Origin: Olsenella intestinalis
Lineage (GTDB): Bacteria > Actinomycetota > Coriobacteriia > Coriobacteriales > Atopobiaceae
Direction: 5' to 3'
NCBI RefSeq assembly: GCF_023276655.1
Contig: NZ_JALGRK010000002.1
Span: forward strand, 828,433 to 892,432
Length of the DNA stretch: 64,000 bases
Of this stretch, positions 34,559-55,894 are shown piece by piece. The notes beneath the pieces were generated by a model, which was not told the DNA's origin, did no database searches, and saw nothing but the letters and a program-made list of their open reading frames with translations. The position numbers and the translations under genes are program-made. Within the stretch, counting starts at the first letter, position 1. Every line of letters starts with the position of its first letter.

Positions 34559-36646
34559 ATGCGCCGCTCGATCCTCAGGCGCTACGTTCGCTTCAGCGCC
34601 ATCGCGCTCATCCTGGCGATTGCCGCCTCCGTCGGCATCAGCCTCATGTACAGCACCAACGCCGTGATCGACAGGAAGCAGACCGAGGCCGTGGTGACGG
34701 CGCGCGAGGCGCAGATGCTCCTGCTCGCCACCGACACGGACGGCAGCGGGTCGGCGCTTCCCATGGAAGTCAGCAGCCAGGTCGACGACCTTCCCTCTCC
34801 CGGATCGGCGGAGGGCGAGGGCGACTCGGGCTCCAGCGCCTCAGGCGAGACGGCCGTGGCAAGCACGGGAGGCTCGGCCACGAGCAAGCCCGCGGACCTG
34901 GACGACGAGGCGCTCGCCCTCCTCAAGCGCAAGCTGCGCAACCTCTGCATCGCCGTGGACGGCGAGGTGCTTGCCATCTACGACGTCAACCCCGACGCAA
35001 CGACGGCCTCGACCGTCCAGAGCGCCACGGTCAACGAGAAGGTTGACGCGGAGCTTCCGGGCGAGTGGGCGCACGGCGGCAACGTGGAGGGCGTGCCGGA
35101 GCAGATGCTCGCGGCCGCCCGCGACGGCTTCTCCGACGACCCCGACTTCATAAGCACGTCGTCGCTGGGCTCCTCGATTGGCTGGTACTTCCCCATCCAG
35201 CTGCAGGGCAGCGACAAGATCTACGTGCTTGGCGTCTTCTTCGACGCGGACCACGAGCGCACCGAGATCGTGGGCTACGCCCTCGCCTTCGCGATCCCCC
35301 TCGCGATCATCATCGGCCTCGTCATCCTCTTCGGCCTTCTGGCCATCAAGCGCGACGTGGCAGATCCCCTGAAGAAGCTCTCCGCGCGCATGCGCAGCTT
35401 CATCCAGGACGGCGTGCATGCCAGAGACGAGAAGCCCGTCAGCAAGACCTCCGAGATCGCCGGCATCGAGGCGTCCTTCAACCAGATGTCCCACGACATC
35501 GAGCTCTTCGTCGAGCACATCCGCAAGATGACCGACGAGCAGTCGCGCGCCGCCGCCGAGCTCAACGTGGCCCGCCGCATCCAGCTCGGCCTCGTTCCGC
35601 CCGTGCGCGAGCTTTCCGGCGAGGGCTTCGACTCCTTCGCATTCGAGAGGACCGCGCGCGCCGTGGGCGGCGACTTCTACGACCTGGCTCTTCTCGGCGA
35701 TGGCCGCGTGCTGTGCATGATCGCGGACGTGTCCGGCAAGGGCGTGAGCGCGGCGCTCTTCATGGCTATGGTGCTGACGCTGCTGCACGAGAAGCTCGTG
35801 GACTGCGACGACCCCGCCGTCGCCCTCAACGAGGTGAACGACCTCGTTGCCGCCAACAACCCCGAGAACATGTTCGTCACGCTGGTCGCGGCGATCTTTG
35901 ACCCCGCCACGCGCGAGCTCACCTTCGCCAACGCGGGTCACACGCCGCCGCTTATCGTGGGCGGCGCGTACGTGGACGTCGACCCCGGCTTCGCCCTCGG
36001 CGTCTTCGAGGACGCGGGCATCGTGTGCCAGAGGGTCACGCTCGAGCCCGGCCAGGGCATCCTCTTCTACACCGACGGCGCGACCGAGGCCGTGAGCGCC
36101 GACGACTCCTTCTTCGGCGAGCAGCGCCTCGCCGAGGCCGTCCGCGACCAGGTGGGGGCCCAGGGGGCCGTGCGTGCCGCGGTCGACGCCGTCGACGTCT
36201 TCGCGAAGGGTCGCGAGCAGTTCGACGACCTCACGCTGCTGGCGCTCTTCGCGACCGGCGACGAGAGCGAGACCTGGGAGGCCACGGTCGAGCCGAGCCT
36301 CGACGCCTTCGACGAGATCAGCGACCACGTGCGCGAGATCTGCGGCGAGAGCCCCAAGACGAAGATGGTCCTTCTCGCCTGCGACGAGATCTTCACCAAC
36401 GTGGTGAGCTACTCGGGCGCAAGCGGCGTCGGCATCTCCATCAGGCGCGAGGGCGGATCGCTCACCGTCGCGGTATCCGACGACGGCGCGGCCTTCGACC
36501 CGCTCGCACGCGAGAGGCACGAGCTCGTGTTCGACGAGCTCGACCAGGGAGGCATGGGCCTCATGCTCGTGCGCAAGGTCACCGAGGACATCGCCTACGA
36601 GCGCGTGGACGAGAAGAACGTGCTCACCATGCGCTTCGCGCTCTAG
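34559..36646 (+). CDS. Membrane SpoIIE phosphatase fused to anti-sigma-type HATPase
   Basis: The 695-aa protein starts with GGAGG 5 nt before the ATG. TM1 at about 9-30; extracellular sensor region about 31-230 with a Ser/Gly-rich linker; TM2 at about 240-263 ('AFAIPLAIIIGLVILFGLLA'); HAMP and a helical linker to about 340. SpoIIE/PP2C phosphatase about 345-565 ('GGDFYDLALLGDGRVLCMIA' then DVSGKGVSAALFMAMVL, 'TLVAAIFDPATRELTFANAG', 'LFYTDGATEAVS'). C-terminal HATPase_c_2 (RsbW-like) about 570-695 with N-box 'CDEIFTNVVSYS' and 'DDGAAFDP', 'GGMGLMLVRKV'. It combines both arms of a partner switch acting on the upstream STAS protein. The ligand of the sensor region is unknown. Confidence 0.92.
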   Translation: MRRSILRRYVRFSAIALILAIAASVGISLMYSTNAVIDRKQTEAVVTAREAQMLLLATDTDGSGSALPMEVSSQVDDLPSPGSAEGEGDSGSSASGETAVASTGGSATSKPADLDDEALALLKRKLRNLCIAVDGEVLAIYDVNPDATTASTVQSATVNEKVDAELPGEWAHGGNVEGVPEQMLAAARDGFSDDPDFISTSSLGSSIGWYFPIQLQGSDKIYVLGVFFDADHERTEIVGYALAFAIPLAIIIGLVILFGLLAIKRDVADPLKKLSARMRSFIQDGVHARDEKPVSKTSEIAGIEASFNQMSHDIELFVEHIRKMTDEQSRAAAELNVARRIQLGLVPPVRELSGEGFDSFAFERTARAVGGDFYDLALLGDGRVLCMIADVSGKGVSAALFMAMVLTLLHEKLVDCDDPAVALNEVNDLVAANNPENMFVTLVAAIFDPATRELTFANAGHTPPLIVGGAYVDVDPGFALGVFEDAGIVCQRVTLEPGQGILFYTDGATEAVSADDSFFGEQRLAEAVRDQVGAQGAVRAAVDAVDVFAKGREQFDDLTLLALFATGDESETWEATVEPSLDAFDEISDHVREICGESPKTKMVLLACDEIFTNVVSYSGASGVGISIRREGGSLTVAVSDDGAAFDPLARERHELVFDELDQGGMGLMLVRKVTEDIAYERVDEKNVLTMRFAL

Positions 36647-36673
36647 CCAGAGCCAAGCCCACGGAGACGAAAC

Positions 36674-36712
36674 GAGGGGGGGAGGGTCCACGCGGGCCCT
36701 CCCCCTCTCTCT
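36674..36712. terminator. Bidirectional terminator between SpoIIE gene and NRPS
   Basis: GAGGGGGGGAGGG pairs with CCCTCCCCCTC across a short loop. On the plus strand CTCTCTT follows, on the minus strand CGTTTCG. The two flanking genes are convergent. Confidence 0.6.
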
Positions 36713-36747
36713 TGCGCACGTCGCGCGTTGCCGGTTCGCGCCTGCGG

Positions 36748-48945
<12,198 letters not shown>

Positions 48946-49044
48946 GTGGGCCCTCCTTGTTGCCTGTGGTTCAGGATTGTTCTACGGTGCGCCACCCGCC
49001 AGGTGCGGACGGCCGGCGACGGACAAGGCGCGCGGACGGAGCCG

Positions 49045-50760
49045 TTAGGCTGCCTTGAAGTTGATCATGAGGCGGTGCAGGGTGTTGAACTCCGACACGA
49101 CGACGGTGTCGTAGACGCGGGAGAGCTCCTCCTCGTCGGCCTCCTCCTCGAACTCGCCGGCAAAGAGGCCGACCTTGTGGTCAAAGCGCATGATGACCGA
49201 GACGTCGCCGTCGTCGCGGTTCAGGACCGTGAACGAGCAGGCGTGCGGACGCTCCTCCCCGATCGCCTTCTCGAACGCGGGGAAAAGCTTCTCCTCCACG
49301 ACGGCCATCTGCTCGGCGCTCAGCACATCGGCGGCCTGGGCCTTCCACTGCTCGACGTTCTCGGCCTCGGGGGTGCCACCCGTGAGCATCGCGACGTTCT
49401 CGCGGTGCATGCGGAACATGCCCTTCAGGAGCCTGCCGGCAACGAAGAGGAACAGGCAGGCGCAGACGTTGGCGATCATGGCGCCGTACCAGGGGGCGTC
49501 CATCGGGATCACGCGCGCGAGCAGCAGCGTGCTGCCGATGTTGACCGCGATCTGGATGCCATAGGAGATGTTGGCGATGTGCTCGCGCTCGGTCGCGGAG
49601 AGGTAGTTGACGAGCGCGTCATTGGTGAAGGTGAACAGCGCGTTGAGCGCGACGATGCGGATCGCGAACGGGAGCGACTCGAGCATCACGGGGTCGCTCA
49701 CCGCGAACAGCGCCATGAAGACCTGCGGGAAGACGACGAGCAGAAGGACGATGGGCACGAGCAGGTACATGCCGAAGCGGTACTGCGAGCGCTTGACGAG
49801 GAGCGTGCCGCAGCGGTTGTTCTCGCCGAAGTACGACGAGGCGAGGGGCATGACCGGCTCGGAGGCCGATGCGGTGAAGATCGTGAGGAACAGGACGAGG
49901 TTGTCGATGACCGCGGAGTTGCCGAGTCCGCTCGTGCCGCTCTCGCGGCCGAGCACGAGGTTCTGCACGATCATCTGGATGGCGAACATGAGGTACATGA
50001 TGCACATGGGCGTGCCGGGCCTGAGGGTGGCGAACATCGACGGATCGCCCTCGCGGCGCTTGGGCGACACGAAGCGGCAGAGGCTGCCCTTCTTGTGGAA
50101 GTGCGGGATGAACATGAGGACGGCCACCAGCTCGCCGAACACCATCGCGAACGCGCTCGCGCCGATGCCCATGTGGAAGCCCTCGAGCAGGATCAGGTTG
50201 AGCGCGACGTTGACGACGGCGGCCGTGATGTTGGCCGCAAGCACGAGCTGCGGGTCGTTGTCATCGGTCAGAAGGTAGTCGCCGGCGAACATGAACACGA
50301 TGGGCAGCGAGCCGAGAAGGACGATGTGCAGGTACTCGCGGGCGTATCCGAAGTTCTCGGGCGTCGCCTGGAGGAAGGTGAGGATCGGGTCGGTGCAGAA
50401 GTAGAGGACGAGTGCGAGCACGGTCGTCACGGCCGTCAGCGCGATGATGGAGCGCGTGAAGACGCGGGCGGCGAGCGACTTGTCGCCCGAGCCCGTGCAC
50501 TTGGAGACCGTGATGCCGCAGCCGACGCCGCCCAGTGCGCCGATCGCGCTGAAGATGAGGTTGACGGGCTCGACGGTGCTGAGGGCCGAGAAGGGCACCT
50601 CGCCGAGGCTCTGCGAGATGCAGATGCCGCCGATCATGGGCGAGAGCTGGCCGAAGAGCAGGCCTATCATCGCGGGGATGATGTAGTGGACGCTGCTCCG
50701 GTGAATGAGGGTGTTCTCCGCCTTGAAGTCGACCTCGCCGGTCGCCGCCTTGTCAGCCAT
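49045..50760 (-). CDS. MATE-family exporter with extra C-terminal domain
   Basis: The ATG at 50760 overlaps the end of the PPTase gene by 8 nt. The 571-aa protein has 12 TM helices in about 445 residues ('HYIIPAMIGLLFGQLSPMIG' at TM1; 'FSAIGALGGVGCGITVSKCT'; 'TLRPGTPMCIMYLMFAIQMI' at TM7), typical of MATE/MatE exporters. About 120 soluble residues follow, with 'QMAVVEEKLFPAFEKAIGEE' and 'ACSFTVLNRDDGDVSVIMRF', resembling the beta-sheet of anti-sigma-type HATPase folds but without an N-box. Standard MATE proteins stop at about 450 aa. Its place between PPTase and NRPS suggests it exports the NRPS product using an ion gradient. Confidence 0.88.
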   Translation of the reverse strand: MADKAATGEVDFKAENTLIHRSSVHYIIPAMIGLLFGQLSPMIGGICISQSLGEVPFSALSTVEPVNLIFSAIGALGGVGCGITVSKCTGSGDKSLAARVFTRSIIALTAVTTVLALVLYFCTDPILTFLQATPENFGYAREYLHIVLLGSLPIVFMFAGDYLLTDDNDPQLVLAANITAAVVNVALNLILLEGFHMGIGASAFAMVFGELVAVLMFIPHFHKKGSLCRFVSPKRREGDPSMFATLRPGTPMCIMYLMFAIQMIVQNLVLGRESGTSGLGNSAVIDNLVLFLTIFTASASEPVMPLASSYFGENNRCGTLLVKRSQYRFGMYLLVPIVLLLVVFPQVFMALFAVSDPVMLESLPFAIRIVALNALFTFTNDALVNYLSATEREHIANISYGIQIAVNIGSTLLLARVIPMDAPWYGAMIANVCACLFLFVAGRLLKGMFRMHRENVAMLTGGTPEAENVEQWKAQAADVLSAEQMAVVEEKLFPAFEKAIGEERPHACSFTVLNRDDGDVSVIMRFDHKVGLFAGEFEEEADEEELSRVYDTVVVSEFNTLHRLMINFKAA

Positions 50761-51436
50761 GGTGTGCCAAGCCTCCCTCGTGGGGCGCGAACGTGCAGCA
50801 GGGCGTCCCCGTCTCGTCATCGGTCGCCCATGCACAGACGCACAGGACGTAATTCCCAAGATGATACTCAAAGAAGCGCGCCTCACGCCCCAGGGCCGAG
50901 CCCGGCTCGGCGGAAATCTCCGACGGCTCGACCTCGAGCCCGCAGCCCTTGAGCTTGAGGTAGCTCTCCTTGCGCGTCCACAGCGTCGTGAAGGCGCGGC
51001 CGGGCTCCTCCTGGCCCTCGAGCCAAGCGCGCTCCACGTCCGTCAGGCAGTGGCTGACGAGCCCCTTGTCGAGAGGAGCCACGGCCTCGACGTCGACCCC
51101 CACGGGGGCGTCCGACACCGCGCAGGCAGCGACCGTGCCCGCATGGGCAAGGTTGAAGTGGACGGAAGGCTCGGCCAAAAGGAAGGGCTTGCCCTTCTCC
51201 CCCACCTCGACCGCAAGGTCGACCACGCCCGCCTCGCGTAGCATGTCCGCCAAAAGGAGCCCCGCGCCGACGCAGAGCGCGCGGTCCTCGCGACGGTGGT
51301 AGCGCAGGGCCTTCTCGCGCCGAGACGGCCATGGCAGAAGCGCCATGCCCGTCTCGAATGCGTCATCGTCGGTAAGACCCGCCACGTCGGCGAAGCTGCA
51401 GAGGATGGTCTGTCGCTCTTCTCGGCCTTCCGCCAT
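50753..51436 (-). CDS. Sfp-type 4'-phosphopantetheinyl transferase
   Basis: The 227-aa protein starts at 51436 with AAGGGGG upstream, 13 nt after the CmpB-type gene. Sfp motifs: 'GEKGKPFLLAEPSVHFNLAH' (P1 region), 'VGVDVEAVAPLDK' (Mg-binding D-x-E) and 'FTTLWTRKESYLKLKGCGLE' (W-x-x-K-E-x-x-x-K). It would transfer phosphopantetheine from CoA to the four carrier Ser residues of the NRPS encoded downstream. The start of the MATE gene lies inside its last codons, so the genes are translationally coupled. The Cys-rich tail is unremarkable. Confidence 0.93.
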   Translation of the reverse strand: MAEGREERQTILCSFADVAGLTDDDAFETGMALLPWPSRREKALRYHRREDRALCVGAGLLLADMLREAGVVDLAVEVGEKGKPFLLAEPSVHFNLAHAGTVAACAVSDAPVGVDVEAVAPLDKGLVSHCLTDVERAWLEGQEEPGRAFTTLWTRKESYLKLKGCGLEVEPSEISAEPGSALGREARFFEYHLGNYVLCVCAWATDDETGTPCCTFAPHEGGLAHHG

Positions 51437-51449
51437 GCCGGCCCCCTTG

Positions 51450-52784
51450 CTAGGCGCGGACCGACTTGTTCGGGTCGATGGTCATCGACTGGAAGCGGTT
51501 GGCCATGTAGGCGTCATCGAAGTTCTTCGCATAGAACTCCTCGATGCCGGGCTGCGGGACGTGCCCGGCCCTGCGCGCGCCCCAGTTGTCGAGCGCCTGG
51601 AGCGTCATCACGCAGTTGACGAGCATGAACGTGGCGCAGACGAGCGTCACGGTGGAGCGCCACCTCCACGGGATGAGGTTGAAGAGGCGCAGGAAGATGG
51701 GCAGCAGGAGCTTGATCCACGCGGTGCCGAGCACGCCGAACATCGAGGCGTAGAGCAGACAGGTGCGGCCGCCGAAGAGGTCGCCGAGGAACTGGTCGGA
51801 GTAGTCCCAGGCGGTGGCGCCGAACGAGACCTCCATGAACCAGCTGACGAAGTACTCGAAGGCGCCGCCGATGATGGTGCAGACGATGAAGACGAGGATG
51901 ATGCTGCGGTCCTTGAAGCGGTTGAGGGCGATGGTCATGAGCACGGCGCCGATGCCGTAGATCGGCGAGAAGGGGCCCCAGAGCAGGCCCGCGCGGTCCT
52001 GGTAGACGCCGGGCTCGATGACGGCCATGTGGAAGATGACCTCGACGACCAGCCCGAGGAAGCAGCCGACCATGAAGGTCCAGAACAGGTTGAAGAAGTC
52101 GAGGCGGATGTAGCCCTCGCCGGGGTCGGCAAGGCCGAGCGTGCCGCTCTTGGCGTGGACCTCGGTGTCGAGCGCGCGCAGGCCCGCCTGGAGGTTGGAC
52201 TCGCTCACGAGCGAGGGGTTGAGGTACGTGGAGAGCGCGATCTGGGCCGCGAGGTGGACGAAGTTGAACAGCAGGTGCCAGCCGATGCCGTAGAGCATGA
52301 ACTCGCAGACGAGCGAGACGACCGTGAGGGCCATGTTGAGGTTGATGAGCGCGCTGGCCGCGCCGCGCCTGCCGCGGATGAGGCGCAGGCCCACGAAGAA
52401 GGAGAGCGCGGTCGAGGCGAGCGAGGCGGCCGCCGCCAGGATGATGACCGCGGCGGTCGTGGCGGTGATCTTGCCGAGCTCCTGCTCGAGGAAGCCGCTG
52501 TTGACCATAGGCAGCAGGGCCATCACGGCGGCGCCGATGCCCAGAAGCGACGCGACCATGAGCATGATGCTCAGGACGCGAAGCGGCGTCGGGAGCTCCG
52601 AGAAGGAGAGGCCCCTCATGCGGTCGCGCACGACGCCCATGACCTGGCCGCGCTCCTTGGCGGTGAGCGGGGTCTCCTCGCTGCGCCTGCGGGCGGCCTC
52701 GAGGATGGTCTGCACGCCCTTCTCGTCCAGGCGGCCGTCTGCGACCACGTCGCGGGTGAGGTCGACGATGTCCTGCTCTGCCAT
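51450..52784 (-). CDS. CmpB-type membrane protein, first gene of the NRPS operon
   Basis: The start is set at ATG 52784; a TTG at 52796 is in frame and neither has a strong RBS. The 444-aa protein has a soluble helical N-terminus of about 65 residues ('MAEQDIVDLTRDVVADGRLD'), five TM helices, then the CmpB core: 'LDFFNLFWTFMVGCFLGLVV' then EVIFHMAVIEPG, 'RAGLLWGPFSPIYGIGAVLM', 'IGGAFEYFVSWFMEVSFGAT' then AWDYSD. The family has no known substrate. Its position 13 nt before the PPTase suggests a role in export or resistance for the NRPS product, but paralogues at 27217 and 28479 are not linked to NRPS genes. Confidence 0.8.
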   Translation of the reverse strand: MAEQDIVDLTRDVVADGRLDEKGVQTILEAARRRSEETPLTAKERGQVMGVVRDRMRGLSFSELPTPLRVLSIMLMVASLLGIGAAVMALLPMVNSGFLEQELGKITATTAAVIILAAAASLASTALSFFVGLRLIRGRRGAASALINLNMALTVVSLVCEFMLYGIGWHLLFNFVHLAAQIALSTYLNPSLVSESNLQAGLRALDTEVHAKSGTLGLADPGEGYIRLDFFNLFWTFMVGCFLGLVVEVIFHMAVIEPGVYQDRAGLLWGPFSPIYGIGAVLMTIALNRFKDRSIILVFIVCTIIGGAFEYFVSWFMEVSFGATAWDYSDQFLGDLFGGRTCLLYASMFGVLGTAWIKLLLPIFLRLFNLIPWRWRSTVTLVCATFMLVNCVMTLQALDNWGARRAGHVPQPGIEEFYAKNFDDAYMANRFQSMTIDPNKSVRA

Positions 52785-52976
52785 ATATGCGTCCAATCTG
52801 GTAGGCGCGTCCGCTTGCCATGCAAAACCCTACCATCGCGAGCGGGAGCCGAGGGCGCGACGCGGGGCTTTTTCGGCACGCGCCCGCAGGTGCGGCGACG
52901 AGGGTCATCGGCCGAAGCCCGCCGCGGGCACAGGCGGAGTTGCCTACCATGGAGGCAGGAGACGAGAGGAGAAGAG

Positions 52977-53732
52977 ATGTCCGAGCGCAAGCACGTGGTC
53001 GCGAGGCGCGTCGCCGTCGCCCTTGCCGCCCTTTTGGCGGTCGCCGTCGTCGCAATGGTCTGGTATGTGAATGACTACTACCGAGCCGACGAGGTGGCGC
53101 TCGCCGCGGCCTCAGACGCCAACGGGGACGCCGACGGCGTCAGCGTGCGCGAGGTCTCGCCCAAGGCGCTCGCCTTCGTGCCCGCGCAACCCACCGCAGG
53201 CCTCGTCTTCTACCCCGGCGCGAAGGTGCAGCCGGAGGCCTACGCCCCGCTGATGCAGCGACTCGCCCAGCACGGCATCCTCTGCGTGCTCGTCAGGCCC
53301 ACCTTCAACCTGGCGATCCTCGACGCCAACGCCGCCGACGGCATCCAGGCGCAGTTCCCCGAGGTCAGACGCTGGGGCATCGCCGGCCACTCGATGGGCG
53401 GCGTCGCCGCGGCCGACTTCGCCAGCCGCCACGCGCAGGACTTCTCGGCGGTGGCGTTTCTCGCATCGTACCCGTCGGCCGACCTGACGGGCTTCGGCGG
53501 ATCTTCGCTCACGATCGTGGGCACCAGCGACGGCGTGCTCAACCGCGACCGGTGCGCAGAGGCGAAGAAGGACCTGCCCGCGGCCGCGAGCGAGCGCGAC
53601 ATCGAGGGCGGCAACCACGCCTACTTCGGCAACTACGGCGAGCAGGCGGGCGACGGCCAGGCCACGATCTCGCGCGAGGACCAGCAGGAGCAGACCGCGG
53701 AGGCCATCGCATCGATGCTCGCGGCCGCCTAG
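52977..53732 (+). CDS. Membrane-anchored alpha/beta hydrolase
   Basis: The ATG at 52977 follows GAGGAGAAG. The 251-aa protein has an N-terminal TM anchor (about 9-31, 'VAVALAALLAVAVVAMVWYV') and an alpha/beta hydrolase fold: 'AGLVFYPGAKVQPEAYAPLM', nucleophile elbow 'GIAGHSMGGVAA' (Ser about 139), 'SLTIVGTSDGVLN' (acid) and 'EGGNHAYFGNYGEQAGDGQA' (catalytic His). It resembles the PF12695 group of extracytoplasmic hydrolases. It is divergent from the NRPS operon across 192 nt, so a link to the peptide product is possible but unproven. Confidence 0.85.
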   Translation: MSERKHVVARRVAVALAALLAVAVVAMVWYVNDYYRADEVALAAASDANGDADGVSVREVSPKALAFVPAQPTAGLVFYPGAKVQPEAYAPLMQRLAQHGILCVLVRPTFNLAILDANAADGIQAQFPEVRRWGIAGHSMGGVAAADFASRHAQDFSAVAFLASYPSADLTGFGGSSLTIVGTSDGVLNRDRCAEAKKDLPAAASERDIEGGNHAYFGNYGEQAGDGQATISREDQQEQTAEAIASMLAAA

Positions 53733-53754
53733 CATCCGATGCGCCCCGGGATCG

Positions 53755-54612
53755 CTAGATATCGAGGCGACGCCTGATGTCGTCCTCGCAGCCGGGTGCC
53801 GCAAGGTAGTACAGGAGGTTGGCGAGGAGGGCGTCGTGGCGACGGCCCCTGCCGACGACCTTGAAGTAGCGGATGCCATAGTCCTCGCGCAGTCGCGCCA
53901 CGCCGTCGTTCGTGAGGACGACGGGTCCGTCGAAGAGGTCGAAGATGTCCTCGTGGTTCCTCTTGCAGCCCTCGAACGGCGGCAGAGACTCTCCCAGCTG
54001 GCGGCGGCTCTCGTACTCGTAGTGGCGCTTCCGTGCGGTGCATCCGGGCACGCAGAGCTCGTTGACCATGACCTCGAGGCGCTCGGGACGGGACACGCGC
54101 GAAAGGAAGTCGCGGTCCTTGTTCCTGTTGTAGTCGAGGACCACGTAGTCGAACCTCTCCAGGGCCGCATTGAGCGTCTCGACGTCCGAGATCCCCCTGG
54201 TCGTCGACAGCACGAGCCTGAACGGGTAGTTGTTGCGCAGGTAGTCGGCCACCTCGTCGGCATACACGATGACCTCGACGTCGAAGTCGCTCGCGATGTC
54301 GAGGATCGAGCGGACGTAGGGGTCGTCTCGCAGCATGGCCTCGTCCGCGAACATGTTCGTGAAGGTGAGCCTCGCCTTTGCACCCGCGTCGTTGAGCGCC
54401 GAGAGCGTGGCGCGGATCTTCTCGTCCGCGTACTGCAGACCCAAGTGGGTGCGGCCGCCGTTTGCGCGGCAGCGCGGGAAGGAGCCGTAGACGCTGTCGA
54501 TGCGAACGCCCTCGCGAAAGAGGGCGGGCTCCTCGCGCAGCAGGCGGACCAGTGCGAGGTTCAGGCTCAGGTTCGAGGTGAAGTCTGGTAGCGCGAAGTT
54601 GAGATCTGGCAA
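53755..54612 (-). CDS. U32/TIM-barrel-like protein of unknown function
   Basis: TTG start at 54612 chosen because GGAGG lies 6 nt upstream; the frame is open far into the upstream gene. The 285-aa protein begins 'LPDLNFALPDFTSNLSLN'. It has 'RIDSVYGSFPRCRANGGRTH', 'ARLTFTNMFADEAML', 'DFDVEVIVYADEVADYLRNN', 'FDYVVLDYNRNKD' and a Cys motif 'NELCVPGCTARKRHYEYES', then 'IRYFKVVGRGRRHDALLANL'. The order of strands and the Cys pair resemble U32 peptidase/UbiU-type barrels, which can bind Fe-S clusters. I know related uncharacterised proteins in gut Firmicutes but no function. It follows the EamA transporter by 50 nt on the same strand. Confidence 0.65.
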   Translation of the reverse strand: MPDLNFALPDFTSNLSLNLALVRLLREEPALFREGVRIDSVYGSFPRCRANGGRTHLGLQYADEKIRATLSALNDAGAKARLTFTNMFADEAMLRDDPYVRSILDIASDFDVEVIVYADEVADYLRNNYPFRLVLSTTRGISDVETLNAALERFDYVVLDYNRNKDRDFLSRVSRPERLEVMVNELCVPGCTARKRHYEYESRRQLGESLPPFEGCKRNHEDIFDLFDGPVVLTNDGVARLREDYGIRYFKVVGRGRRHDALLANLLYYLAAPGCEDDIRRRLDI

Positions 54613-54662
54613 GGCGAACCTCCGGTGCGTGGCGGACAGGACTGCGGGCGCGGCCGCGGGCG

Positions 54663-55625
54663 TCAAATCGTCCCCGCGACGATCAGGATGCTGCCCGAGA
54701 CGATTCCGAGCAGGAGCGCGTACTGGGCCGCACTGAGGCGCTCCCCCATCAAGACGCGCCCGCCCAGCATCACGAGTATGGGATAGGTCGCGACGATTGG
54801 GTCGGTCGAGACCGAGTCGATCGCCATCGCATAGGCATACATGACGATGCCCACGTTGTCTGCAACGGCCCCGAGGATGCGCGGCGCACTGTGGCGCGTG
54901 AAGGGGTTGTAGGGACGACCCTCCCTCCAGAGGATGTAGAGCCAGAAGGCGAGCGCGAAGGCGGCGTACTCCAGGCCGATGATGATGACGCTGTCGCCCT
55001 CGGGCATGCCGAAGCCATAGGTGGTGTCGAGACACAGGCCGGTCACGATCGTCTCGACGCCGTCGCCGAGGGCGAACAGGAGCGGGAACACGAGCGTGCC
55101 CAGCCCCACGTACCTCCAACGGCCGGCATCGCTTTCCGCATTCTTGCGACGATCCCTGTTGCGGACCCAGGCCAGCGCGGCGACACAGACGACGATGAAC
55201 GCGATGCCCACGGCCTTGGGGGCGTTAAGGACCTCGGAAATCGAGCCGGCGCGCCCCAGGGCAAGAAAGGCAAACACGAGCAAGATGGTCGAGATGCCCG
55301 AGCTGGCGCGCTCGACGGGCGACTCGACCGAGGCCTCGTTGTAGACGAAGCCCTTGAAGGAGACCGTATTGATCACGACATAAAGCAGCCCGTAGAGCGT
55401 CATCGGCCAGAACCTGACGGCACTCTCCCAGATCGTGAACGGCTCCTCGCGCATGGCGAGGTAGGCGACGGCGATCACGAGAAATACGAGGCCGATGCAG
55501 ACGGAGTACTTCAGGCAGACGTGAGGCTCGTCCGCATCGCGGATGCCGGCCTTGTACAGGAGGCTCGTCGCGGACCATGCGACGATGGTCGCGATGACGA
55601 GCGCAAGCCACACGGTGACACCCAC
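54663..55625 (-). CDS. EamA-type (DMT superfamily) transporter
   Basis: GTG start at 55625 with GGGAGGGGGG 4 nt upstream. The 320-aa protein has ten TM helices in two EamA halves, ending with 'VATYPILVMLGGRVLMGERL' then SAAQYALLLGIVSGSILIVAG, the typical DMT C-terminal motif. First half: 'VAWSATSLLYKAGIRDADEP'. DMT proteins move small metabolites such as amino acids or nucleotide sugars. Substrate unknown. Probably an operon with the U32-like gene downstream. Confidence 0.85.
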   Translation of the reverse strand: MGVTVWLALVIATIVAWSATSLLYKAGIRDADEPHVCLKYSVCIGLVFLVIAVAYLAMREEPFTIWESAVRFWPMTLYGLLYVVINTVSFKGFVYNEASVESPVERASSGISTILLVFAFLALGRAGSISEVLNAPKAVGIAFIVVCVAALAWVRNRDRRKNAESDAGRWRYVGLGTLVFPLLFALGDGVETIVTGLCLDTTYGFGMPEGDSVIIIGLEYAAFALAFWLYILWREGRPYNPFTRHSAPRILGAVADNVGIVMYAYAMAIDSVSTDPIVATYPILVMLGGRVLMGERLSAAQYALLLGIVSGSILIVAGTI

Positions 55626-55802
55626 GGTACCCCCCTCCCCTTCGCGATGCCTCAAGCCGATGCCATTGTGGCGCAGGAGCAATCGAGGGGCCTCCGCCAA
55701 TCGAAGCGTGGTCGATGGGCGGTCGAGAACGGATGCGACCGAGGATGCGCGCTCCTCTCGCCAAACGAATGCGTACGGGGAGGCGGCCAGGACAAGCATA
55801 AC

Positions 55803-55833
55803 GGGAGGGCGCGGACCAGGCCCGCACCCTCCC
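55803..55833 (-). terminator. Terminator after the Nif11-like gene
   Basis: On the minus strand GGGAGGGTGCGG and CCGCGCCCTCCC form a long stem with a GCCTGGT loop, followed by GTTATGCTT. It lies about 60 nt past the stop of the peptide gene. Confidence 0.6.
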
Positions 55834-55894
55834 CCGCTGTTGCATCTGAAGCAGGTCGCGCCATGCGACCGAAACCCGCCCTAGCGGGCCGCGG

